From assembly GCA_002887195.1 (NCBI GenBank), contig PJAB01001753.1, forward strand, positions 1 to 12,417: a DNA stretch of 12,417 bases, read 5' to 3'. This DNA is from Chrysochromulina parva (Eukaryota; Haptophyta; Prymnesiales; Chrysochromulinaceae). Below are positions 1 to 8,110 of the stretch, one piece after another; the stretch's first letter is position 1, and every line of letters begins with the position of its first letter. Below the pieces are notes generated by a model that was not told the DNA's origin, ran no database searches, and was given only the letters and a program-made list of their open reading frames with translations. Position numbers and translations under genes: made by a program.

Positions 1-142
1 CTCGCAGGCGTACTCGCAGGCGTACTCGCAGGCGTACTCGCAGGCGTACTCGCAGGCGTACTCGCAGGCGTACTCGCAGGCGTACTCGCAGGCGTACTCG
101 CAGGCGTACTCGCAGGCGTAATCAGGCGTACTCGCAGGCGTA
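1..142. repeat. 12-bp tandem repeat (minisatellite) at left edge
   Basis: Ten perfect head-to-tail copies of ctcgcaggcgta fill positions 1-120. A 10-base variant (atcaggcgta, 121-130) and one more full copy (131-142) follow, then a degenerate start of another variant. The array continues off the left edge. The unit length is a multiple of three and none of the six reading frames through it contains a stop. On the minus strand, in the frame of the ankyrin gene, the perfect part reads as Tyr-Ala-Cys-Glu repeated. A strong splice-donor-like GTGAGT lies just upstream on the minus strand (rc of 153-158), so the array could instead be intronic. Confidence 0.97.
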
Positions 143-331
143 ATCAGGCCCCACTCACATGCTGCCGCACGCACACGAGCGAGTTGCCGCGGGGATGCGA
201 GCGCCAGACGCCCTGTGGTCCTTGCGCGTTGTTCCAGCCCATCGCCGCGTTGGATGTGCATGCGGTACTCATCAACGGCGTCGTGCTGAGCGTCCGAGGG
301 CGAACCGGCTGACGAGTCGGCGCCGCCCTCA

Positions 332-381
<50 letters not shown>

Positions 382-1701
382 ACGCCCACTGATGCCACCA
401 CTGCGAGCACGCTTGAGCATCAACTCCATCCAGGAGAGGCGGCCCAGGTAGGCGGCCGCATGCAAGGCTGTCTGCCCCGTCCAAGGGTGCGGGGCATGTG
501 CGGAGGCGCCCGCGTCAAGCAGGGCGATGAGCAGGGGCGTCGGATCCAGTAAGCTTGTGAGCTTTGGGTCCGCCGTTGGTGCGCCATCCGCCCTAATTGT
601 GCCGCCTGCGATGGGGGCGCCTCCGGCTCCGTGTGCTCCGTAGACGGCGACCGTGAGAGGTGAGAGACCGGCTGCATTGAGTGCGTCAACCGGCACATGC
701 GCACGCAGCAAGGTGGTGACCATCTCGGTCGCGCCTCGCCTCGCGGCAAGGTGGAGGGGCGTCACGCCTCTGTGATCGCAAGTGGACGGATCGGCCCCTC
801 GGCGCAAGAGCTCCCGCGCGGTGCCGTACGCACCCGCATCGAGAGCTATGCTGAGCGGCGTGTGTCCCATGTGCGACCTCGCCTCGAGCGTCGCCCGGCC
901 GCGCCCGAGCAGCAGCTCCACTACGCCCGACTGGCCCTTCTCGGCCGCCACGTGTAGCGCAGTGTGCCCTGTTGCGGTTGGAACGTCCGCACTCGCGCCG
1001 CTGGCTAGCAGGAGCTGGACCATCTCCTCGTGGCCCTTGAGGGCTGCAAGGTGCAATGCCGTGAATCCCAGAAGCGTGGGCGCGTCGATGGATGCTAACG
1101 CGCCCGCCGCGTGCGTCAGCAGCACGCGCGCCGCACTGAGCAGCATCGCTGGGGAGGCCTTCTGAGACGCCGCGCATACGTGCAGTGGAGTGTGCCCAGA
1201 GCTCGTCTGGGCGCTGGCCGCCGCGCGGCGGTCGAGGAGCAGCCGCACGATGGGGCCGTGGCCGTTCTCTGCCGCGAAATGAAGCGGTTGGAGTCCTGCG
1301 TCTGTGACAGCGGCATGTGAGGCTTTCGCCTCAAGCAACAGAGAGGCCATGGCGAGGTGGCCCTGCTCGGCGGCCACGTGCAGCGGAGTGGCACCGAGAT
1401 TGGTCGCTGCATCAACGACGACAGCGCCTGTATCTAGCAATTCACGAGCGGTCTTGAGCTCGCCTCTCTGGGCTGCAAAGTGCAGCGGTGTCGCAGGGCC
1501 ACGCTTGTACGTCAATGGCCGGTTGGAAACGACCGCCTCAATCGCCGCCTTCATCACCTGTGCAGCCATGGGCTGAGCACAGATTGCCATGGTGGTCGCA
1601 GCAAGAACAGCGATGCCGACGGCCCAGGCTGCATACGGCACCTCGGTTGGACGGGCCGCGCGCTTTTTGGCTGAAGATGGGCGAGCAGGCGGCACTGGCA
1701 T
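1..1701 (-). CDS. Ankyrin-repeat protein with N-terminal membrane anchor, partial (runs off left edge)
   Basis: The minus-strand frame is open from the ATG at 1701-1699 to position 1 (567 codons, no stop). An in-frame stop lies upstream at about 1785 with no other ATG between, which fixes the start. Residues 1-22 are basic and proline-rich. Residues 24-41 are hydrophobic (core AVGIAVLAATTMAIC), suggesting a signal anchor. From residue 68 to about 430 there are about ten ankyrin repeats, several with clear TPLHFAA, TPLHVAA, TALHLAALKGH or TPLHLAARRG cores. Repeats 4 and 9 carry insertions. A Gly-Gly-Glu tract follows at about 435-455, then a non-conserved stretch. The perfect 12-bp array would add (Tyr-Ala-Cys-Glu)x10 at 528-567. 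Ankyrin repeats are protein-binding scaffolds; the partner is unknown. The frame up to about position 400 is firm. Beyond about 159 it is less certain because GTGAGT (158-153) is a good splice donor that could place the tandem array in an intron. It lies head-to-tail with the aminotransferase gene, 192 bp away. Confidence 0.85.
322..381. repeat. 9-bp tandem repeat encoding Gly-Gly-Glu tract
   Basis: Roughly six copies of a 9-base unit (gccgccctc or gccgccctcac-like variants) stand in tandem. On the minus strand, in the ankyrin-gene frame, each unit encodes Glu-Gly-Gly. The tract lies directly after the last ankyrin repeat, so it probably forms a flexible linker. Because the unit is a multiple of three, copy-number change would not break the frame. 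Confidence 0.9.
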
Positions 1702-1893
1702 CGTCACGTGGTGAACGACTTTCTTCTTTTGGCAAGTATCGTTCTCAAGTTTTGGGCTGACCGATGTACTCCCACCCCTTCCCTACATGGTGAGGTTCAG
1801 TGTCAGCCACATGCACGCACTGTTCCGCCCGTGGACGTGTCGACTCTCGAGTGTCCACCTTCGAGACATCAAAGTCCTCCCTCCGCGCCTCTC

Positions 1894-3620
1894 TCATGAA
1901 TACTTCGCCATGAATCCCTTGTGGAACTCGCCCATGCGCGTGATCACGCCTTCCATATCCTTCTCGGGCGGCAGGAAAGTCGTCCGGAAGTGCCACGTGC
2001 CCTGCTTCTGCCCAAAGCCCGAGCCAGGCACCACCACGATACCGGTAGCCTCGAGGAGCGCCAGAGCGTAAAAGGTGTCGGGCACCTTGCCAGCCGCCTC
2101 CGCGGCCGCGATCGCTTTGGGAGGGAGCGTGATGGAGGGGAAGGCGTACATGGCGCCCTCGGGCGCGTTGCACGTGACCCCCTCCATTGCATTCAGCCCG
2201 TCGACAAGCTTGAGCGCACGCCGACGCATCGAGGTTAAAATGGCCTCCTTCTCAGCGCTGTACCGTGCGTAGGATGGCTCCCCGAGCGCGGGCGGTTGGA
2301 CCATCAAGCCGGTCGCGATCTGGCCGAGCGTGTTGGAGCACAGCCCAATGGAGACGAGCTTGAGCAGCTGCTGGACCACCTGCGCGCGGTTTGGGGCGGA
2401 GCCCAGGGTGGCGTGTTGGTGGCGTGTGGGTGGCGTGTGGGTGGCGTGGTGGCGTGTGCGTGGGTGAGCGTGCGTGGGGGGGGGGGCTGTTGGACCGGAG
2501 CGCGCCAATGGACAATAGGCGCTGTGGTGGGCGACGAGCGCGTGCGGGGCGGGCGGGTGAAGCGCTGTATCGGGCGGGGCGGCAGTACCTCCGGGTCGAA
2601 GTTGCAGAGCTCGAAGTAGCCGCCGCGCATGCCGCACTCTCCGAGGAAGCCCTTGGACGTGCTGTGGAACGAGACGAGCTGCACCTTGGGCGCATCGGCC
2701 ATCGTGTGCAGCACCTTTTTGAACGAGTGGAAAGGGCGCGACTCGAGCCAGACGTTCTCCTGGTACACCTCGTCTGCCATGAGGATGAGGCCGTGCTTGC
2801 CGCAAAAGCGCAGCACCTCCTTCATGTTCTCGAGCGGCAGCGAGTTGCCCGTTGGGTTGCCCGGGTTGATCACCACCAGCCCCCGCGTGTGGATGCCATT
2901 CGCCTTCGCCGCCGCCAACTTCTCCTCGAGCACGTCGACGGACAATCGCCAGCCCTCCTCCTCGACGAGCTCGTACCCAAGCAGGTGCGCCTCGGCCAGC
3001 GCGAGCGTCGCCGAGTACAACGGGTACTGCGGGATCGGCACGAGCACCCCATCGGTCCGCCCGCGCAGGATCAGGCTCAGCATTTTCTCGACGCCCTTCG
3101 AGGCGCCGTCCGTCAGGAAGATGTTCTCCTTGTAGGCTGGCACGCCCGCGTCGCGCTTCGTGATGAAGTTGGCAACCTGCTGCCGCACGATGGCAAAGCC
3201 CTGGCTCTCGCTGTACGCGCCGAGCCCGTTTGGGATCGCTTGAAGGTACTCCTTGGCGCGTAATATTGCATCGGGCTCAAAGAGTGCCGCAGCAGCCGGG
3301 TTTCTGGCTAACTCGGGGTAGCAGAGCAACGAGAGAACCTGTCGATTGAACGTCAAAGGCGACTGGCCGACCGCCTGCGGGTTGCCAATGTTGCACTCGA
3401 GCAGCTTGCGATACGGCTTCTCGGCGAAATTTGACTCCTGGATTGCAGAGGCACGCTGTACGAGCTCGCCGCGCACCGCATATTGCGTTACCAGCACAGC
3501 CGGATTGATGTTATCGAGGGTCAGCTTCGACTCCACGACCGCACCCACGCCACCCACCCCACTCGACAGGCCGCGACGGAGGAGCGTCGCAATGGCCAGA
3601 AGTGTACGTCGCGGCGGCAT
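1894..3620 (-). CDS. AlaAT: Alanine aminotransferase, two exons, probably mitochondrial
   Basis: This PLP-dependent class I/II aminotransferase interconverts alanine plus 2-oxoglutarate and pyruvate plus glutamate. Exon 1 is 3620-2589 (344 codons) and exon 2 is 2379-1894 (161 codons plus stop), giving 505 residues, close to the ~500 usual for the family. The exon 1/exon 2 join is phase 0 and aligns without gaps to known ALT proteins. Visible landmarks are GLGAYSES (132-139), LTDGASKG (169-176), INPGNPTG (251-258, Asn255), MADEVY (281-286, Asp283 and Tyr286), the Schiff-base lysine in STSKG (Lys323), ECGMRGGY (328-335), and VPGSGFGQ with HFRTT (Arg476) near the end. The first ~25 residues (MPPRRTLLAIATLLRRGLSS) are basic, Ser/Leu-rich and lack acids, like a mitochondrial transit peptide. 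The ATG at 3620 has A at -3. The plant glutamate:glyoxylate aminotransferase subgroup is a close alternative that sequence reading alone cannot exclude. Confidence 0.95.
2380..2588 (-). other. Spliceosomal intron in alanine aminotransferase gene (209 bp)
   Basis: On the minus strand the intron begins GTACTG directly after the GAG codon for Glu344 and ends GCGCGCAG before GTGGTCCAGCAG. Reading straight through would give a Pro/Arg-rich stretch with no family resemblance, while splicing restores the conserved block before the KLVSIGLC segment. The intron is very C-rich on the sense strand, with degenerate copies of an ~11-base CCACCCACACG-like unit and an 11-base C run (plus-strand G run at 2476-2486). 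It therefore has no typical T-rich polypyrimidine tract. Confidence 0.9.
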
Positions 3621-3818
3621 GGTTGCGAGCCGCTGCAGCCAGAATCGATCGCTGCTCCGCAGCAGCCGCCGCCGACGTCAGAGCGCGTCTCGCCGTCGCG
3701 GCAGAGCTCCTGATGGGGACGCGTGGCCGAAATTGACTCCTTCATTACGATTTCGTCAGGTGGGGCGGACGCATCAAACCTTTGAAAAAGTTCGAGCCAA
3801 TTGTGCAATCTTTCGGAA
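3621..3818. promoter_or_regulatory. Divergent intergenic region between AlaAT and mutarotase
   Basis: These 198 bp separate the start codons of two divergently transcribed genes, so both promoters and 5' leaders must lie here or overlap the genes. There is no TATA box that I can support. A bZIP-type ACGT core sits in gacgtca (3674-3680) and a CCAAT box at 3797-3801, about 20 bp before the mutarotase ATG. The half next to AlaAT is GC-rich and the half next to the mutarotase is clearly richer in A and T. The motifs are short and could be chance. Confidence 0.5.
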
Positions 3819-5333
3819 ATGAATTCCCCAGTCGCCGCTCCTGGGGGCCCGGAGAGCGTGCGCGTTGTGTGTTTCACAGCAGCAGGCATGGGAACCTCTG
3901 GCCGCCATGCATCGCATGTGCGCACACGCTGCTGGGCCTATATCGGCGGGATCGGAATCTTGCTCATCTGCTGGCTGGCCGTGATCGCCGGCAAGGCGGT
4001 CGGCAGGGCGTCGCTAGCGCGCAGAGCAGCCCAGAGCCTCGCAGAACAAACGGAGGGATCGAGAAACCTCGTGCTGCGCAACCGGCGTGGCATTGAGGTG
4101 CACTTGCTGCGCACGGGCGCCTCGATCCAGAAGCTTCTGCTCCCTGATCGCAACGGCAAGTTTGCAGACGTCGTGCTCGGCTTTGATGAGGAAGTCGCCT
4201 ACTCCGATGGACGTTCGCCATATTTCGGCGCGATCGTGGGGCGCGTGGCCAATCGCATTGCCAACGCATCTTTTGAGCTGGACAGCGCGACGTACCGGCT
4301 CGCCACGAATGAGCGTGGCATGCCGGGTTCGCTGCATGGCGGCAGGCGTGGCTTTGACAAGGTTCGATGGAACGCTGCGCGTGTCGCTCCGTGTGCTTCC
4401 GAGCGGAGACAAGGTGCCAAGTGCCGCCGCGGCGATGAGATCAGCATGCGGTACCAAAGTGCCGCGGGCGAAGAGGGCTACCCAGGCACACTCGACGTGG
4501 AGGTCACATACACGCTCACGGACGCCGACGAACTCATCCAAACTATCCGAGCCACCACAGACGCACCCACGATCATCAACCTTGCGCAGGTGTTGCGCGC
4601 TCATTCTGTGCTCCTTGCCATGAGCATGCACATCGCATGCACATGGCGTCGACCCGGTTTCTGAGTGCGCCCCCGAGTGTGCCTCCGAGTGCTCCGCGTG
4701 CGTGCCTCGGCCTCTGCGTGTGCACAGCACTCCTATTTCAACCTGGGCGGCCACGCCTCCGGCGAGGTCCTCGGTCACGAGCTGACCATGCCTCGCTCGA
4801 CGCACATGCTGCCCATCGACGCGCACCGCATCCCCACGGGTCAGCTCGCCCCGGTGCGTGGCACGGCCTTCGACTTCACGAGCACGGCGGAGCTCGGCGC
4901 ACGCATTTCGAACGTCGATGGGCCGGGTTGGACGGCCGGATTTGATCACTGCTTCGTGCTGCACGGTCGGGGGCCAGCGGCGCTCACCAAGCCAGGTACG
5001 CAGTGGTGGCCCAGGACGCCTCGCCCGGCGATCACGCTACGCGATCCAGCCTCGGGACGCAGCATGGCCATCGCCACCAACGCGCCCGGCGTGCAGCTCT
5101 ACACGTCCAACTTTCTCGACGGATCGCTCGCTGGAAAGGGCGGCGCACGCTACCCAAAGTACGCGGGAGTGTGCCTCGAGACTCAGAACTTTCCCGACGC
5201 CATCCATCATCTTCCGACCGCGGATCGCGGCGGCTTCCCGTCGCCTGTGCTACGACCCGGAGAGACGTACATGCACACGACGATCTACACGTTCTCGGTG
5301 GATCGGCTGAGCGGGGCGGTCACTGATCGCTGA
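3819..5333 (+). CDS. GALM: Aldose 1-epimerase (galactose mutarotase), membrane-anchored, two exons
   Basis: The enzyme interconverts alpha and beta anomers of aldoses such as galactose and glucose. Exon 1 is 3819-4589 (257 codons) and exon 2 is 4728-5333 (201 codons plus stop), giving 458 residues. The catalytic domain starts near residue 83. Landmarks are GRVANRIAN (Arg142), SLHGG (His173), HSYFNLGG (His258, the first residue of exon 2), FDHCF (Asp330) and CLETQNFPDA (Glu408, at the position of the family's catalytic base). All key positions are intact. The ATG at 3819 is the first in frame and has G at -3. Before the domain are about 80 extra residues with a hydrophobic segment at about 39-59 (core IGGIGILLICWLAVIAG) preceded by arginines. 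This suggests a signal anchor, unlike typical cytosolic eukaryotic mutarotases, which are ~340 residues. It is divergent from AlaAT, and two glycosidase genes lie downstream. Confidence 0.94.
4590..4727 (+). other. Spliceosomal intron in mutarotase gene (138 bp)
   Basis: The intron starts GTGTTG after the CAG codon for Gln257 and ends GTGCACAG before CAC for His258. It is phase 0. Removing it joins INLAQ to HSYFNLGG, the highly conserved block of aldose 1-epimerases, while unspliced reading hits a stop at 4662-4664. Inside, gcatgcacat occurs twice in direct succession (about 4624-4644). Confidence 0.93.
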
Positions 5334-6071
5334 TGGTGCGGGATTATGTCGAGATCAAGCCAACTCGCCCAAGAGTAAACTAAATCATCCAACCAAATCG
5401 CAATTGGGACTCCGATTCGACCCGTGCCCAATTCGACCAGCTGCGCCAGGTCCCCCCGCTAGATCCCGGCTTCCTACTGGAGATGCTGGCACGCGTGGGG
5501 TGGAAACTGCGAGTAGGTACAGACTACAGTAAAGCCCTTGCGAGGACCGTGTGGCGGTCCCGCATGTAAATTACTAAAAAACGGTTCCCTTGCCGATCGG
5601 AGGATCGCGGACGCACCGCAGAGAAAGCCTGAGGCGTGAGGGGGAAAACGGAAAACTGCGCGGCGGTGCGGGTCAGTTCCGAGTTCGGAACGGCCCACGC
5701 CGTGTGCGGGCGGCTGTTGGGCGGCTGTGTCCTGTGACTACCTGTGACGCCTGTGTGTACAGCTCCGGCTGTATAGCTTCTTTTGGCTCCGGTCCAACAG
5801 CAACACACCGAGCGGCTGACACGATAAGACACGACTATGACACATCTCTCTCCGCCCCCGCTCTAATTCACCTCGCTCTACGCGAAAGTCTCACCTCACT
5901 TCTCACAGTCTGCACCTGGACCTGCCGTGCACATGCACGGGAGACGGATCCGGGCGATCGTCGCAGCATGCACGCCACGCGCCGCACGCTGTGCACGCCG
6001 CGCTCTTCGCATGGCTCTTCGCCTTCCACAGCCTCAATCGATCCGGCTGCCGCTCGTAGTCCACCGCGGCC
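5334..6071. other. Convergent intergenic spacer (738 bp), no gene seen
   Basis: This stretch separates the 3' ends of the plus-strand mutarotase and the minus-strand GH27 gene and presumably contains both 3' UTRs and terminators. I see no conserved protein frame, no tRNA and no clear polyadenylation signal. A near-perfect palindrome, gttccga-gt-tcggaac, lies at 5676-5691. A 16-base word, gctccggtccaacagc (5786-5801), recurs inverted inside the AlaAT intron (2486-2501). Confidence 0.6.
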
Positions 6072-8050
6072 TCACTTCCTGAGCACGACAAAGTAGCTCG
6101 AGTGCGCTGCTAGCTCCGGAACTTGCCACACGCGTTGCTGCTGCGGCGGCTGCGGCTGCGGCTGCCGTTGAGGCTGTTGCGGCTGCTGCGGCTGTTGCTG
6201 CGACGGCGGCTGCTGCTGCTGCAGCGGCGGCTGCGGCTGCTGCGGCTGCCGCGGCTGCTGCTGCGGCGGCGGCTGTTGCGGCTGCTGCTGCGGCGGCTGC
6301 GGCTGCGGCTGCGGCTGCGGCTGCGGCTGCGGCTGCGGCTGCGGATGCGTCGGCGGGGGCTGCGGCTGTGGCTGCGGCGCCTGCTGCTGCGCCTGCATGC
6401 CTGGCGGGTGGTTCCATGTTGCAGGGTCCCAGGGTAACGGTACCTCAGGCTCCTCTGGATCGAGAGGTTCTGTGGTGCACCCGCCACTCCACACGTCGCA
6501 CTCGTGTGCGTACGTTTCGGCGCCGTTGAGGCCGAAGAGGTCAGCCACGTTGACGGCAATGGTGCCGCCGGGGATAGGCTTGTCAGAGAGGTTGATGGCT
6601 AGGGCTGCGACCTCATTGCCCACAGCATCCATCCGCTTCGCCCACACAGTCCACCGCGGCATCTCCGTCCCCGCATAGGCGCATTCGCAGCGTGCGCCGT
6701 GGTAGACGGTTTCCCTGAACGCCTCGTCGGCGGGACTCGTCACGATGAGGCGCCCTGCGTCACCCGCGTACACCTGGTTCACTCGAATGGCGAGGTATTC
6801 GAGATGATGGGGTACGCGGCAGCGTAAGCGACCTCATCGGACAAGTCGTGCGCGAGGATGAGAGGCGACGAGACGATGCACCACGCGCCGAAGTGGGCGC
6901 GCGACTCGTTCACGTTGAGTCCGCCAGCGCGCCGTACTCCACCGGAGTCGGCGCCACACGAATCTGGGGGAAGGTTCTGCGAGCACTCCCCTGACCCGAT
7001 GATCATGAGCATGTCTGGGTAGCTCCAGCAGCCGGGACGCGACCACGGCAGCCCACCATGCAAAAGGTCGTCCCCACCAGGCAGTCGGCTGTTGGTGAGC
7101 AGATTGTTCATTACCGACGCAAAGTCGGGAGCCGCATCCTCCGTCGAGCGGAACATTTCGAACTCGCAGAACCCCTGCCCTTGTTTCACATCGTCCGTGT
7201 AGCCATAGTTTCGGCAATCTTCGAGCCCAATCCGCTTGCCGCCGCCAGCGATCACAGCGGCCTCGTCGAGCGCCACTCTCCACGCCGTGATGTTGGTCAT
7301 GGGGCCGCAAGAGTCGACCTTGATGGCATCGAATCCGTAACGGGCCGTCGCGAGAGCGTCAACCTTGTAACGGTCGCGGTCGGCAGCTCCGTTGCATGCG
7401 CAATTGTTGTGGTACCAGCCCATCTTCACACCACGTTCGTGGCCGTATGCCGTCATCGCGCCCAGATCCGGGAATAGTGTGGTGTTGACCAAGGGGTACC
7501 CGGTGCTCTCATCGTGGTAGCCTCGGTCGTGGCACACTTGCCAGCCATCGTCGACGCCGATCGACGTGTACCCAACATCGCGCAGCGAGTGGCTATTGCC
7601 AGGTCGTATGCGCACGAGGCCATCCACCTGCGCCTGGATCAGATCCTGCGAGATCTCGAGCTCGAACTTATTCCAGCTTCGCCAGCCCATGGGCGGACTC
7701 AAAGATCCGGGCGGCAGCCATCCAGCCCGGAATTCGACCTTGGCATCGACCTTGGCATCGACCTTGGCGGCATCGACCTTGTGGGGTCCCTTTACGTGCT
7801 GGAGCTGTGCGATGCGCTCGTCCACGTCTTCGGACGGCTGCAGCGCGTTCGCGAGCTCCTGCGCCTCAAAGTCCTGCTGGAGAAAGGCCTCGAAATCCTC
7901 GTGCTCGCGCCTCCAGTGCTTCCTTTTCCACCAGTGCTTCTGCGCGAGACTGCGGATCGGTGTGCCGGATCCAAGCTCGTCGGCAAAAAGCTCGTAAGCG
8001 CAGAGCAGCAGAGCTGTCGCCGCGACGGCGATGGTTCGACCGTGAGACAT
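6072..8050 (-). CDS. GH27-type alpha-galactosidase-like secreted enzyme, interrupted by an apparent 1-base frameshift
   Basis: This family is a retaining glycosidase that releases terminal alpha-galactose (some members alpha-N-acetylgalactosamine). The only suitable ATG is at 8050-8048. Residues 1-23 form a signal peptide (hydrophobic core IAVAATALLLCAYELFA). A charged extension with a Lys-Val-Asp-Ala repeat (about 91-106) precedes the barrel, which begins at SPPMGWRSWN (118-127). The catalytic nucleophile is Asp246 in KVDSCG and the acid/base is Asp305 in RSTED. CWSYPDML (341-348) and the SSPLILAHDL segment are also family hallmarks. The first frame ends at a TGA (6781-6779) after PIISNT. 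The next frame, from 6794, continues with the expected LAIRVNQVYAGDAGRL block, so one base is missing near 6794. With that allowance the product is ~659 residues. The C-terminal beta-domain holds a Pro/Gln-rich insertion (about 552-639) before a final WQVPELAAHSSYFVVLRK strand. It starts 60 bp from the divergent GH2 gene. Exact substrate is unproven. Confidence 0.88.
6135..6398. repeat. CTGCGG/CTG simple-sequence tract encoding Pro/Gln-rich insertion
   Basis: This is a degenerate triplet and hexanucleotide array dominated by CTG, CGG and CTGCGG units. The cleanest run is about nine CTGCGG-type hexamers near 6297-6350. On the minus strand, in the GH27 frame, it encodes about 88 residues that are nearly all Pro and Gln. 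All three minus frames and several plus frames are open through it, which creates long spurious open frames (Ala-rich, Arg/Leu-rich, Ser/Arg-rich). Confidence 0.92.
7735..7780. repeat. 12-bp direct repeat encoding Lys-Val-Asp-Ala units
   Basis: Three consecutive copies of cgaccttggcat (7735, 7747, 7759) and a partial fourth are present. The third is lengthened by one codon (ggc). On the minus strand they encode KVDAAKVDAKVDAKV in the linker between the signal peptide and the GH27 barrel. The repeat looks like a recent in-frame duplication in a tolerant linker. Confidence 0.9.
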
Positions 8051-8110
8051 GAAGTCCCTTTTTGGGTGAGAGGCAAAAGTGAAGAGCCTTTTTTGGCAAC
8101 ACAAAAACCC
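8051..8110. promoter_or_regulatory. 60-bp bidirectional intergenic region with two CArG-like boxes
   Basis: Only 60 bp separate the ATG of the minus-strand GH27 gene (8050) from the ATG of the plus-strand GH2 gene (8111). Two similar symmetric elements sit inside it: ccctttttggg (8056-8066) and gccttttttggc (8086-8097). The second contains CCTTTTTTGG, an exact match to the CC(A/T)6GG consensus bound by MADS-box/SRF-type factors. The first matches with one deviation. No TATA box is evident. Core promoter elements or 5' leaders may overlap the neighbouring coding sequences. That the pair of boxes controls both genes is inference. Confidence 0.5.

Noticed and set aside
686..1177. 163-codon minus-strand frame
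   Set aside because: It overlaps the ankyrin gene in another frame and lacks any motif; the ankyrin frame is clearly the coding one.
5590..6096. 168-codon plus-strand frame in the convergent spacer
   Set aside because: It has no ATG at its start and no family resemblance, and it runs antisense into the GH27 3' end.
6034..6559. Poly-Ala and Ser/Arg-rich minus frames and Leu/Arg plus frame over the Pro/Gln tract
   Set aside because: All arise from the CTG/CGG repeat. The frame ending in VPELAAHSSYFVVLRK is the one linked to the GH27 beta-domain.
6760..6840. Intron or programmed -1 frameshift as explanation for the GH27 break
   Set aside because: The conserved residues on either side are adjacent, so no intron fits. 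No X-XXY-YYZ slippery heptamer is in frame at the junction. A one-base loss is simpler.
7514..8110. In-frame upstream extension of the GH2 reading frame (199 codons)
   Set aside because: It lies wholly antisense to the conserved GH27 N-terminal region, begins at a GTG with no ATG, and shows no GH2 similarity. It is a by-product of high-GC antisense openness.
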